From Solirubrobacterales bacterium (GTDB taxonomy: Bacteria; Actinomycetota; Thermoleophilia; Solirubrobacterales; 70-9), in the NCBI GenBank assembly GCA_030152805.1, contig JASLIG010000049.1, positions 1 through 53,021 of the forward strand: 53,021 nucleotides of DNA, written 5' to 3'. The translations under genes were made by a program, and so were the position numbers. Shown here one piece after another: positions 16,406 to 24,615 of this stretch; position 1 is the stretch's first letter; each line of letters starts with the position of its first letter. The notes under the pieces were generated by a model. That model was given only the letters and a program-made list of their open reading frames with translations, was not told where the DNA came from and searched no databases.

Positions 16406-17611
16406 GTGGCGTTCTCCAGTACCGCCCCGCTGCGCCGCGAGATCGAAGCGCACATTCCCAGGCGACCCTTCACGGTCGAGTTCTGGGACGGAACGAGACT
16501 GCCGGCGACCGACGGCACCGGCCCCACCTTCCGCGTGCGCTCGCCGGGCGCCGCCGCGCACGCGCTGCGGGCGCCGGGACAGCTCGGGCTCGGCCGGGCC
16601 TACGTGAGCGGCGAGATCGAGGTCGACGACATCGACGCGGTCATCGAGCTGCTCGACGACTGGGAGCCGCCGGCACTGGGCGGGAGCGAGAAGGCGCGGT
16701 TGCTGCTGGGCGCCGTGCGCGCGGCGGGGATCGCCCGGCCGCCGCGCCGTCCCACTGCCGAGCTGCGCCCGAGCGGCACCCGCCACAGCAAGGAGCGAGA
16801 CGCCGAGGCGGTGCGTCACCACTACGATGTCTCCAACGAGTTCTTCTCGCTCTTTCTCGACGAATCGATGACCTACAGCTGCGCGATCTTCTCGCGCGGC
16901 GCCGAGACGCTGGAGGCGGCGCAGGAGGAGAAGCTCGAGATGGTCGCGCGCAAGCTGGCGCTGAAAGAGGGCGAACGCGTGCTCGACGTCGGTTGCGGTT
17001 GGGGCAGCTTTCCGCTCTGGGCGGCGAGTCGCCACGGGGCCAGGGTCCTCGGCATCACCCTCTCTCCTCCCCAGGCCGAACGGGCCCGCCAGCGTGCCGA
17101 GGCGGCCGGCGTCGCCGACCGGGTCGAGATCCGGGTGATGGACTACCGCGACCTCGCCGGCGAGCACTTCGACGCGATCGCCAGCATCGGCATGGTCGAG
17201 CACGTCGGCGAATCGCAGATCGACGTCTACGCGCGCACGCTCGCCGGCCTGCTCGCGCCCGGCGGGCGGCTGCTCAACCACGGGATCGCCCGCCTCCGTC
17301 ACACCGATCCCGAGGCAGGCCCCTTCTCCGAGCGATACGTCTTCCCCGACGCCGAACCGCTGCACCTCTCCCGCGTCCTGCTGGCGCTGGAGCGGGCCGG
17401 CTTCGTCACCGACCACGTCGAGGGGTTCGGCGACGACTACGCGGAGACGCTGCGCCACTGGGCACGCCGGCTCGACGAGAACGTCGACGAGGCGGTTCGC
17501 CTGGCGGGCCCCGAACGGGTGCGCGTCTGGCGCCTCTACCTGCGCATGGCGAGGCGAGGCTTCGAGAGCGGTTTCCTCTCGATCTACCAGGCGCGCTGCA
17601 GCCTGGCATAG
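16406..17611 (+). CDS. cfa: Cyclopropane-fatty-acyl-phospholipid synthase family methyltransferase
   Basis: 401 aa. Adds a methylene from S-adenosylmethionine across a cis double bond of membrane phospholipids. The SAM site RVLDVGCGWGSF is at 191-202, preceded by the family-typical HHYDVSNEFFSLFLDESMTYSC (from residue 138) and followed by SIGMVEHVG. The N-terminal lipid-binding-like domain (1-120) is present. The GTG at 16406 lies exactly 7 bases after TAAAGT (16393-16398), so a leaderless message is likely; the open frame runs further upstream inside the desaturase gene. A mycolic-acid-type methyltransferase is an alternative label within the same family. Confidence 0.92.
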   Translation: MAFSSTAPLRREIEAHIPRRPFTVEFWDGTRLPATDGTGPTFRVRSPGAAAHALRAPGQLGLGRAYVSGEIEVDDIDAVIELLDDWEPPALGGSEKARLLLGAVRAAGIARPPRRPTAELRPSGTRHSKERDAEAVRHHYDVSNEFFSLFLDESMTYSCAIFSRGAETLEAAQEEKLEMVARKLALKEGERVLDVGCGWGSFPLWAASRHGARVLGITLSPPQAERARQRAEAAGVADRVEIRVMDYRDLAGEHFDAIASIGMVEHVGESQIDVYARTLAGLLAPGGRLLNHGIARLRHTDPEAGPFSERYVFPDAEPLHLSRVLLALERAGFVTDHVEGFGDDYAETLRHWARRLDENVDEAVRLAGPERVRVWRLYLRMARRGFESGFLSIYQARCSLA

Positions 17612-17657
17612 TCGCCCCGCTTAACCGAAGCTACTTCCAGTTCAGGCATAAACGGGC

Positions 17658-17663
17658 TAGTTT
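17658..17663 (+). promoter_or_regulatory. -10 hexamer of the HTH gene
   Basis: TAGTTT, followed by exactly 7 bases and the in-frame codon ATC at 17671. The spacing equals that of the tkt, cfa and recQ starts. Confidence 0.45.
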
Positions 17664-17670
17664 CTTAGTC

Positions 17671-17964
17671 ATCGCGATCTCTTCTCCGCAAGCGCACTGG
17701 ATCAACGTCGTCGCCGATCCCGTGCGCCTGAAGATCCTTCGCATGCTTTGCGACGTTCCCGAGGCCACGGCCTCCGAGCTGGCCAGCGACAGCCCAGCCA
17801 GCTACCAGACGCTGCGCCGTCACCTCGAGGCACTGGAGGCCTTCGGCGTGATCCAAGCGCGTCCCGGCGTCAGCGACGGCGCGACCTCGGGCCGTCCCGC
17901 CACCCGCTTCAGCCTCAGCCCGGACGTGCGCAAGAGCGTGCGCTCGGCTTTCGACCGCCGCTGA
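17671..17964 (+). CDS. Winged helix-turn-helix (ArsR-like) regulator with apparent ATC start
   Basis: 97 aa if begun at ATC 17671. The sequence HWINVVADPVRLKILRMLCDVPEATASELASDS is followed by the recognition helix ASYQTLRRHLEALEAFGVI and a wing (GRPATRFSLS), a compact ArsR/MarR-type wHTH with no metal-binding CxC. No ATG, GTG or TTG occurs in frame between the end of cfa and residue 17 (the GTG of DPVRL, which would cut the first helix). ATC lies 7 bases after a -10 hexamer. The gene runs head-on into the MMPL gene, overlapping it by 50 bases, and could regulate it (inference). Confidence 0.75.
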   Translation: MAISSPQAHWINVVADPVRLKILRMLCDVPEATASELASDSPASYQTLRRHLEALEAFGVIQARPGVSDGATSGRPATRFSLSPDVRKSVRSAFDRR

Positions 17965-20900
17965 GCCACTTCGGCATCCACCAACTCCGCTCCCCCAGCA
18001 AGTTCATCGTCGCCGGGACGACCACGAGGCGGATGAGGAAGGCGTCGATGAAGACGGCGATGGCCTGAGCCACGCCGAAGTTGCGGACGGTCATGAACTC
18101 CGAGACGGAAAAAGCGAGGAAGACCGTGATCATAATCAGCGCCGCTCCGGTGACGACGTGGCCGGTCCGATCGAGGCCCAGGCGGACGGCTTCGCGGGTC
18201 GAGCCACTGCGGGCGTACTCCTCGCGAATCCTGGCGAAGACGAAGACCTCGTAGTCAATAGCAAGGCCGAACATCACGATCATCGTCATTGGGATCACCG
18301 AGGCATCGACGAAGCCGGGGCCGCCAAGCAGTGAGCCGTCGAAGAGCAGCGCCAGCAGCCCCAGGCTGGCGCTGACCGTGAGCAGGTTGATCAGCGCCGC
18401 GAAGAGCGGCATCGTCAGCGACCGCATCACCGGCACTAGCACGACGAAGCTGACCAGCGAGAGGAGCAGGCGCATCAGCGGCGCGCCCGAGCGCAGCGCG
18501 TCGTTGGCGTCGATCTCGGCGGGCGCAACGCCCCCCACCACGACCGTCATCCCCGTCTCCCTTGCGAGGCCCGCGGCTTCGGCTTCGAGCCGCTCCTTCG
18601 TTTCCCGGGCCCCATCGCTGGTCGGTTCGTCGCGCGGAACGATCAGCATGCGGGTGTTCATGCCGCCGTGCTCGAGGTTGATCAGGGCGTCCACCTGCTT
18701 ACGCTGCTTGGGCGGGCTTCCGTCGAGGCCGGCAAGGACGAAGTAGGCCGAGTGGAAGATGCCAGGGGACCGCCGCTGCAGTTCGCCCAGGCGGGAGCTG
18801 TCCTGTCCAGCGAGCCCTCCCTCGATCCGCGAGAGCCCCCCGGTCAGCTTCTGCGATTTCTCGGCACCGGCGCCCAGCCCGCCGGCCAGGCGCCCCGCCC
18901 CCGTTTCGAGCAGGTCGAGGCCGCCGGCCAAGCGTTCGGCGCCCTCGCCGAGCCGGCGCAGGGCCGGCGAGAGCTGCTCCCCGCCGCTGGAAAGAGCACC
19001 AACGCCGTCGGCGACCTGGTGACTGCCGGCAGCCAGGCGGCGCAGGCCTCGATCGAGGCGGGTCGCGCCCTTGGTGAGCTTCTCGATGCCCGTGCTGGCC
19101 CGGCGCCCGCTCTTGGCCATCCGCGAAGCGAGGTAAGTGCCGACGTCGAACTGTCCTTGGGCCCTTTCGACCCCGGCAGCCACACCCGCGTAGGCGGGAT
19201 CGGCCTGCTCGCCACTGGCGACTTCCCTGCCCGTAAGGCGCAACTCAGCCGACTCAACGGCGTGCAGCGCCGCTGCGTATTCGGGATCGCCGCGTCCCAC
19301 GCTCATTCGCTGCAGCGCCTGCCAGGCCGCGGCGAGCTGAGCTTCGGTGTCCCGCAGGGGAGCGTGGAGTTCGCCGAGGCGTCGGTTGCCCGTGCGCATC
19401 GTGTTGCTGAACAGCCTGGCGTTGCCCGTCACTTCGCCGGTCTTTTCCCGTGCGCGCTGCAATCCGTCGGCGAGCCGGCCAGCGCCGCTGCTGGCCTTGC
19501 TTGTGCCTTCGGCGAGCTCCCCGCTTCCGCCAGCCGCCCGCCCGAGGCCCTGCGCAAGGCGGCTGGAGCCGGCGCTCGCCTGGTCGAGGGCACTGGACAG
19601 GGCACCCGCACCGGAACTGGCGGCGTTCAGCCCGGACTCGAGTTCGCTCGATCCTTTCGCCGCGGCGCTGAGGCCGTCGTGGTTGAGGGCGGCGCCTTGG
19701 CGAAGGCGAGAGATCCCAGACTCGAGCCGCACCAGGCCCCGTTCCTGCTCGCCCAGTTCTTCTTCGGTCCCGCCCAGTTCCTCGGCCCCCTTGGCGATCC
19801 TGTCCAATCCGAACACCGTCTCGACGCCGGGATCGCGTTCGACCCGATGCTGGAAAGTCGCCATCGCCCGCAGGCGGTCGGCCGAGGTGACCGGTTCTCC
19901 CTCACCATCGACGACCACTTCCGTAGGAGTGACCCAACCAGGGCCGAGGGCCTCCTGGACTTCTTCCTGCTGCTGCCGACCGGAATCGCCTGGCGGCAGG
20001 AGGCCGACCTCGCCCGCCCCGGAGTTGAGCGCGAAAGCCCAGCCCGAGAGGGCGAGCAGCCCGATCACGATCGATACGACGACCAGGGGGCGGTCGGCGA
20101 GGCGACGGATCCAGCCCACCGCTCCGGCTCCGGCGCGCCGCCTGCTCGGCAGGGAGAAACGATCGAGGCTGGCGCCGACGGCAACGAGCAGAGCCGGCAC
20201 GACCACGATGGCCGAGATCATGCTCAGCACGGTCGCCGTGATCACCGCGATCGAGATCGACTTCGCGATCCCGCCCTCGAGGACCAGCGCCGCCACGATC
20301 ATCGCCATCAGCAGCCCGGATCCGGCCGGCAAGATCGAGCGGGCCGTCCTGATCGCGGTCAGTCGCGTCGCCGTGGCGACGTCGTCGTGCTCGCGGAGCT
20401 CTTCGCGGAAGCGCGAGACGACCAGCAGCGAGTAGTCGACGCCAAGGGCCAGGCCCATCATCCCGACCACACTGAGGGCGAACAGATCGATCTGCGTCAA
20501 ATGGAGCAGCAGGCTGAGCACGCCTCGCGTGGCGGCAACCACGGCGCCGCCGACCACGACCGGTATCAGCGCCGCGAACAGCGACCGAAAGACGAGCAGG
20601 AGAACGATGAACAGCAGGGGCAAGCCGATCATCTCGCCGGTCTTCAATGCCTCCTTTCCGGCCTTCCGAAGCGATTTGATGATCCCGGGATAGCCCGCCA
20701 TGCTCACCCGCACCGGGCCATCGACGCTGCGTTCGACCTGGCGTTCGACGGGGGTCAGCAGGTCGGTCACGCCTTCCGGTCCGTCGGCGCGAACGATGAG
20801 TGCGGCGACGTTCGGCTTCGGGCTCAATCCCTCGACCGTCCCGCCCGCTGCCCAGGGCGAGATGACGAGGATCCGCGGCATCTGCTCTAGCCCTTCCGCG

Positions 20901-21184
20901 AGTCGTTGCCCCTGGCGCTCGAGGGCCACGTGGGGGCCACGCAGCATCACGACGAGCGCGTTGTCGTTGCCGAACTCGCGCACCGAGATGTCATGCGCCA
21001 GCTTGCTCTCCGTGCCATCGACGTACATCGGATGGATGGCCAGCTGACGATCCAGGTCGCGGCCGAGGAAGGCGAGCGCAACAACAGCGACGATCCAGGC
21101 GCCGATGACAAGGCGGTAGCGCCTGACGGCGAAGGAGACGATGCGCGCGATCGCGCTCCCTCCGGGGCGGAAGGGTGACCTCAT
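17915..21184 (-). CDS. MMPL/RND-family transporter with long repeat-rich extracytoplasmic domain
   Basis: 1089 aa. Proton-driven exporter of the MmpL superfamily. TM1 is at about 24-41 and a bundle of five helices at about 186-370 carries the relay pair Asp250-Tyr251 in LGVDYSLLVVSRFREE; a second bundle near the C-terminus has the matching LAIDYEVFVFARIREEYARSG. Between them lies an unusually long loop (about 420-780) rich in (S/A)SGAGxLxxGL repeats, predicted as coiled coil like YhgE/Pip proteins. The ATG overlaps the stop of the upstream secreted protein gene as ATGA, so the two form an operon. The substrate may be a lipid or that secreted protein's ligand. Confidence 0.93.
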   Translation of the reverse strand: MRSPFRPGGSAIARIVSFAVRRYRLVIGAWIVAVVALAFLGRDLDRQLAIHPMYVDGTESKLAHDISVREFGNDNALVVMLRGPHVALERQGQRLAEGLEQMPRILVISPWAAGGTVEGLSPKPNVAALIVRADGPEGVTDLLTPVERQVERSVDGPVRVSMAGYPGIIKSLRKAGKEALKTGEMIGLPLLFIVLLLVFRSLFAALIPVVVGGAVVAATRGVLSLLLHLTQIDLFALSVVGMMGLALGVDYSLLVVSRFREELREHDDVATATRLTAIRTARSILPAGSGLLMAMIVAALVLEGGIAKSISIAVITATVLSMISAIVVVPALLVAVGASLDRFSLPSRRRAGAGAVGWIRRLADRPLVVVSIVIGLLALSGWAFALNSGAGEVGLLPPGDSGRQQQEEVQEALGPGWVTPTEVVVDGEGEPVTSADRLRAMATFQHRVERDPGVETVFGLDRIAKGAEELGGTEEELGEQERGLVRLESGISRLRQGAALNHDGLSAAAKGSSELESGLNAASSGAGALSSALDQASAGSSRLAQGLGRAAGGSGELAEGTSKASSGAGRLADGLQRAREKTGEVTGNARLFSNTMRTGNRRLGELHAPLRDTEAQLAAAWQALQRMSVGRGDPEYAAALHAVESAELRLTGREVASGEQADPAYAGVAAGVERAQGQFDVGTYLASRMAKSGRRASTGIEKLTKGATRLDRGLRRLAAGSHQVADGVGALSSGGEQLSPALRRLGEGAERLAGGLDLLETGAGRLAGGLGAGAEKSQKLTGGLSRIEGGLAGQDSSRLGELQRRSPGIFHSAYFVLAGLDGSPPKQRKQVDALINLEHGGMNTRMLIVPRDEPTSDGARETKERLEAEAAGLARETGMTVVVGGVAPAEIDANDALRSGAPLMRLLLSLVSFVVLVPVMRSLTMPLFAALINLLTVSASLGLLALLFDGSLLGGPGFVDASVIPMTMIVMFGLAIDYEVFVFARIREEYARSGSTREAVRLGLDRTGHVVTGAALIMITVFLAFSVSEFMTVRNFGVAQAIAVFIDAFLIRLVVVPATMNLLGERSWWMPKWLSGGRKPSARSCARPG

Positions 21185-23826
21185 TGCTCGCGTCTAGCGT
21201 GCCGGCAGCTCGTCGCGATCCGAATCGGCACCTCGAGGCGTCGCCTGGCGCCGTTCTGCCCGACGGCGACGACGGTGGCCGCAAGCGCCTGCCGCTGACC
21301 GTCCCCGCAGGGATTGGAATTGAGGGAGAGTATCCCCCCCTCGCCGCCGTCAAATCGCATCGTCATGTCCCCGAGCGGCATATCGGGCAGGCCGCCGAGC
21401 TTGGTCGTGAGCCGCCCGTGGTCGGCGAGAGTCCTGCCGCGCAGCTGTACCCGCACCCCTTTTGCCGCGGCGGCAACCCAGAGGTCGGGCAGGCCATTCC
21501 CTTCGGGCTGCACCACGTAGAGGCCACCGCGCAAGCGTTCGCTCAGCAACGGCGTGCGGGTCACGGCGGTCCCCACCCGCGAGCCGACCGGACACTCTCC
21601 AGCGCGAGCATCGCGGCGCGAGCAGATCTCCCGCAGCCCGGCAACGCCGAATCCCAGCGCCCGCGGCAGCGAAAGCTCCAGCGAGCGGAGGGCCGCCTGG
21701 CCACGCGGGAAGCGCGCCTCGACCGTCATATCGGGCTTGCTGTGCCGGTGCAGGTGGCGACCGGTGAGGGCGACCTGGAAGTGGGGGTGAAAGGGAAGGC
21801 GGCGGCAGCCACGCACGATGAACGGCGTGCTCGCCGATACCGAGGCGCCGCTGCTCGCTTCGAACGCGGCATCGACGCTGTGGGGACCGCACGAGGTCGG
21901 GTTGTGCACCAGGCCGTGCCGGTTCATGCTCAACTCGATCGACTGAAAGCGGACGGGAATTCCTTCGACCGCTTCCGGCAGCGGATCGGTCGTCACCGTC
22001 ACCCTGCCGCTGTTCGGGTCGACGGACGCAGCTGCCCGCATCGCGATCGCGCCGAGGTCGAACGGGCCGATCGCGGCGCGCAGCTGCATCAGCAACCCGA
22101 ACGGCGCCTTGCGGTAGGGACCGGTGACGTAGGTATCGCCTCGCAACAGCGCGGGATTCGGTCCCGATCCGGCCCGAGCGACGACTTCCCCTACCTTGCT
22201 GTCGGCGGGGCACTGAGCCGCTTCGAGGGCGCTGCCTTCGCAGGGCTGCAGGCTGCCAAGAGCGGTGCTCAGCCCAGTAGGGAGGGTGACGGCAAAGCGT
22301 CGCGGCAGCAGTTCGCCGTCCTGGCGCAGGAGGCTGGCCGAGAAATTGGTCGCTCGGCCTGCGGTAACGGGCCAGCTGCGCGCCGTCAGCTTCGGCGCGA
22401 ACGGAGCGCCGGGGCAGGGTGGGCCGGGAAGCCTCGGCGCGATCGCGATCGCTGCCGTGGACTGCACGGGAGGGCCGCCGCCGTACGGTTCGAACCTGCC
22501 CAGAACCCTTGCCGTGCCGCAGTTGAGCGGCGAGGCGAGCAGCGAGTCGGTTCCCCCGCCCAACCGCAGGCTGAGGCGGCTGACCGTGATTTGGGGCATG
22601 CCGGTCAGGCTTGTCCTCAATCGACCGGTCGCCGGGTCGGTGCTCATGGAGCTGACGAACTTGACCGCCGCCCCCGGCCCGGGGGCGGAGACAAGCATCC
22701 GCACGCGCTGCGCACCCCGCGCTTCGCCGAGATACACGGCGCCCGTCACGGCTGTGCCGAGCGCAGGGGTGTCGAATTCGGCAGTACCGACGCGCGAGGA
22801 AGCGGGGCAGCTTGGATCGGCGGCGCTGCCAAGGCCGAACTGGGAGTCGCTGCAGACCGCGACGTTCTGTGCTCCGCCGGGCGAAATCGTTATGCCTTCG
22901 GGCAGCATGATCGTGGCGTTCTCGACCTGTGCATTGGCCCGTTCGTCGGGGTCGTCGTTGTCCGGTGTGAGGAGGTCCAGCTGCAGTCCGGTCGGCGAGT
23001 CCGCAACCGGATTGCTGAGTTTCAACGCGAGGCTGGGGGGGAAGCCGAGCGTCTCGCATTCTTCGAGCGGAGCGCCCGTGTCGGTGCTTTCGCTCAGCCA
23101 GGGCGCGCCTTCTTCCCAGGATCGGACGCGCAGGGTGAAGATCACCGGACCGCAGCTGCTCGGAGCGCTGAGAAAGGCACGGCGCTCGATCGCCGTCCCT
23201 TTCTGATGGTCCGCCGGCACGCCCCAGAATTCGACCCGCCCCTTGCTCACCGCCTGGGAGGGCAGATCGCTCGCCCGAAACGTGAGCCCGAAGTCGTCGG
23301 GGCGCAGTTCCGCGACGAAGGGAAGCTGGATGCTCGATTTCGACCCGAAGGCGAGGACTTCACCCGGTTCCGGTTCCAGCTCGAAAACCGGGAAGGTCGT
23401 TTCTTTAGACCCTTGGGACCCGAAGCCGATGACTCCGACCTGGCTTTCCGGCGGGCAGCCTTCTTCGCTTTCGTAGCTGGCGCGCGGGCATTTCGGAACG
23501 GCGCTCGGATCGCCCGTCAAGCCGGCGGGCATTTCGATGATCAGGTCCCGCGCCGTCGTGCCGGTGCCTTCCACTTCGAGCGCGAACTCGATCGCGAGCC
23601 GGTCGGGATGGGCGCCGGCAAGGTTCTCCGGATTGCCTTCCGCGTCGAGCATCGCGACTTTGAAGCCTTCGGGGGCGATGCCGAATTCGGCGCCGCTGGC
23701 GGTGGCGACGGGCCCGCTGGCCGCGATCGCGGCCAGCCCTAAAAGGGCGAGCAACGCTCCCCGTGCCCTGCGTCGATTACGGCTCAAACTCCCCCCTGCA
23801 CTCGCGCCCGGAATTTCGATTTGCAA
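21181..23826 (-). CDS. Large secreted four-repeat protein of unknown function
   Basis: 881 aa. Signal peptide: RNRRRARGALLALLGLAAIA to ATASG-AEF near residue 46. The mature protein shows four units of roughly 130-140 residues (about 98-235, 307-450, 515-660, 719-850). Each starts with an LPxGL-like strand, has CPxxSxVG (CPPESQVG 124, CPASSRVG 340, CPADSKVG 539, CPVGSRVG 745), then a PxL..GxxY strand, in three of the four a GRL/GRV(T) segment, and a closing (N/S)xxxCG. It begins with TTG (23826); TTG 23787, just after GGGGGGAG, is an alternative. I do not recognise a named family; conserved cysteines and beta-rich spacing suggest an extracellular disulfide-bonded repeat protein. Operon with MMPL. 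Confidence 0.88.
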   Translation of the reverse strand: MQIEIPGASAGGSLSRNRRRARGALLALLGLAAIAASGPVATASGAEFGIAPEGFKVAMLDAEGNPENLAGAHPDRLAIEFALEVEGTGTTARDLIIEMPAGLTGDPSAVPKCPRASYESEEGCPPESQVGVIGFGSQGSKETTFPVFELEPEPGEVLAFGSKSSIQLPFVAELRPDDFGLTFRASDLPSQAVSKGRVEFWGVPADHQKGTAIERRAFLSAPSSCGPVIFTLRVRSWEEGAPWLSESTDTGAPLEECETLGFPPSLALKLSNPVADSPTGLQLDLLTPDNDDPDERANAQVENATIMLPEGITISPGGAQNVAVCSDSQFGLGSAADPSCPASSRVGTAEFDTPALGTAVTGAVYLGEARGAQRVRMLVSAPGPGAAVKFVSSMSTDPATGRLRTSLTGMPQITVSRLSLRLGGGTDSLLASPLNCGTARVLGRFEPYGGGPPVQSTAAIAIAPRLPGPPCPGAPFAPKLTARSWPVTAGRATNFSASLLRQDGELLPRRFAVTLPTGLSTALGSLQPCEGSALEAAQCPADSKVGEVVARAGSGPNPALLRGDTYVTGPYRKAPFGLLMQLRAAIGPFDLGAIAMRAAASVDPNSGRVTVTTDPLPEAVEGIPVRFQSIELSMNRHGLVHNPTSCGPHSVDAAFEASSGASVSASTPFIVRGCRRLPFHPHFQVALTGRHLHRHSKPDMTVEARFPRGQAALRSLELSLPRALGFGVAGLREICSRRDARAGECPVGSRVGTAVTRTPLLSERLRGGLYVVQPEGNGLPDLWVAAAAKGVRVQLRGRTLADHGRLTTKLGGLPDMPLGDMTMRFDGGEGGILSLNSNPCGDGQRQALAATVVAVGQNGARRRLEVPIRIATSCRHARREQ

Positions 23827-23846
23827 CGAACCGGGAGCGGTCGTCC

Positions 23847-23880
23847 AGGCTACGCAGCAAGACTTGGCCCAGCAAGTCTT
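23847..23880 (-). promoter_or_regulatory. Promoter and operator dyad of the secreted-protein/MMPL operon
   Basis: On the minus strand TTGCTG (23875-23870), 17-base spacer, TAGCCT (23852-23847). A perfect dyad AAGACTTG-6 bases-CAAGTCTT spans 23859-23880 and covers the -35 element, the position of a repressor site. Confidence 0.6.
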
Positions 23881-23895
23881 ATTCCCAAAGATGTG

Positions 23896-23929
23896 AAAAA
23901 CCAGCCGGTCCCGGCCGGTCCGGCCGGGA
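23896..23929 (-). terminator. Intrinsic terminator of the tkt-tal-pgi-cydAB-HAD operon
   Basis: On the minus strand TCCCGGCCGG-A-CCGGCCGGGA (23929-23909), a perfect 10-bp inverted repeat, is followed by CCGGCTGG and five Ts (23900-23896). It begins 4 bases after the HAD gene's stop codon. Confidence 0.75.
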
Positions 23930-23933
23930 GGGA

Positions 23934-24611
23934 CTAGAGCGGGAAGCCGTGCTCAACCGACTCGATCGCGTCGTCGGCGCCGGCTTGGCGCAGCTGCTCG
24001 ACCGAGTAGTTGCCGGTCGCGACCCCGACGACCCGGATGCCGGCGCCATGACCGGCCTCGACGTCGCGCGGCGTGTCTCCAACGGCGATGCAGGCGCCGT
24101 CGGAGAGGGCTCCGCCGGAGACCAGCGCGCCGCGAGCGAGGGCCGCCCTGGTCACCTCGGTGCGATCGGACGAATCCGAGCCGTAGCCGCCGAAGCTGAA
24201 GAAGCGGTTGAGGCGGGCGCGGGCGAGCTTGATGTGGGCGGCGGCCTCGATGTTGCCGGTGACGAGGCCGAGCAGCACGCCCGCATCGATCAGACGATCG
24301 AGCATCTCGCCGATGCCCGGCATGACCCGGTAGCCGTCAGATTCGGCGACAGCTACCGGCAGATGCTTGAGATAGCAGCCGATCGCCCGGGCGCGCTCCT
24401 CCTGGGCGCCCTCGCGACCGATCACCTCGCGAAAGACGATCGCGGCGATCTCGGGATCGGTCATGCCGGCGTCGGTGTGCTCGGCGACGTTGGCCTCGAC
24501 TCCGTGCAGCTCCTCGAAGGCCCGCTGCCAGGCGACGCCGCCGGCACCTCCCGTCACCAGAATCGTCCCGTCGATGTCGAAGAGGACGGCGCGTGTGCCT
24601 TGGTCATCCAC
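23934..24611 (-). CDS. HAD-superfamily phosphatase, phosphoglycolate phosphatase-like
   Basis: 225 aa. HAD motif I FDIDGT at 11-16 (both Asp present), a helical cap domain (about 20-95), motif II-type GLVTGN at about 115-120, and motif IV GDTPRDVEAG near the C-terminus. It is a Gph/PGMB-type C1-cap phosphatase acting on a small phosphorylated metabolite. As last gene of an operon with tkt, tal and pgi it might remove a damaged or overflow sugar phosphate such as 2-phosphoglycolate or 4-phosphoerythronate (inference). GTG start, 4 bases after the cydB stop. Confidence 0.88.
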   Translation of the reverse strand: MDDQGTRAVLFDIDGTILVTGGAGGVAWQRAFEELHGVEANVAEHTDAGMTDPEIAAIVFREVIGREGAQEERARAIGCYLKHLPVAVAESDGYRVMPGIGEMLDRLIDAGVLLGLVTGNIEAAAHIKLARARLNRFFSFGGYGSDSSDRTEVTRAALARGALVSGGALSDGACIAVGDTPRDVEAGHGAGIRVVGVATGNYSVEQLRQAGADDAIESVEHGFPL

Positions 24612-24615
24612 GCCG

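Noticed and set aside
18668..20890. 740-codon plus-strand frame inside the MMPL gene
   Set aside because: Antisense shadow of the MMPL coding sequence, which has TM helices and the expected Asp-Tyr pairs.
21175..23742. 855-codon plus-strand frame opposite the four-repeat secreted protein
   Set aside because: I considered which strand is real. The minus strand has a signal peptide, four aligned repeats, a promoter and an ATGA junction; the plus strand has only Arg/Ala-rich composition.
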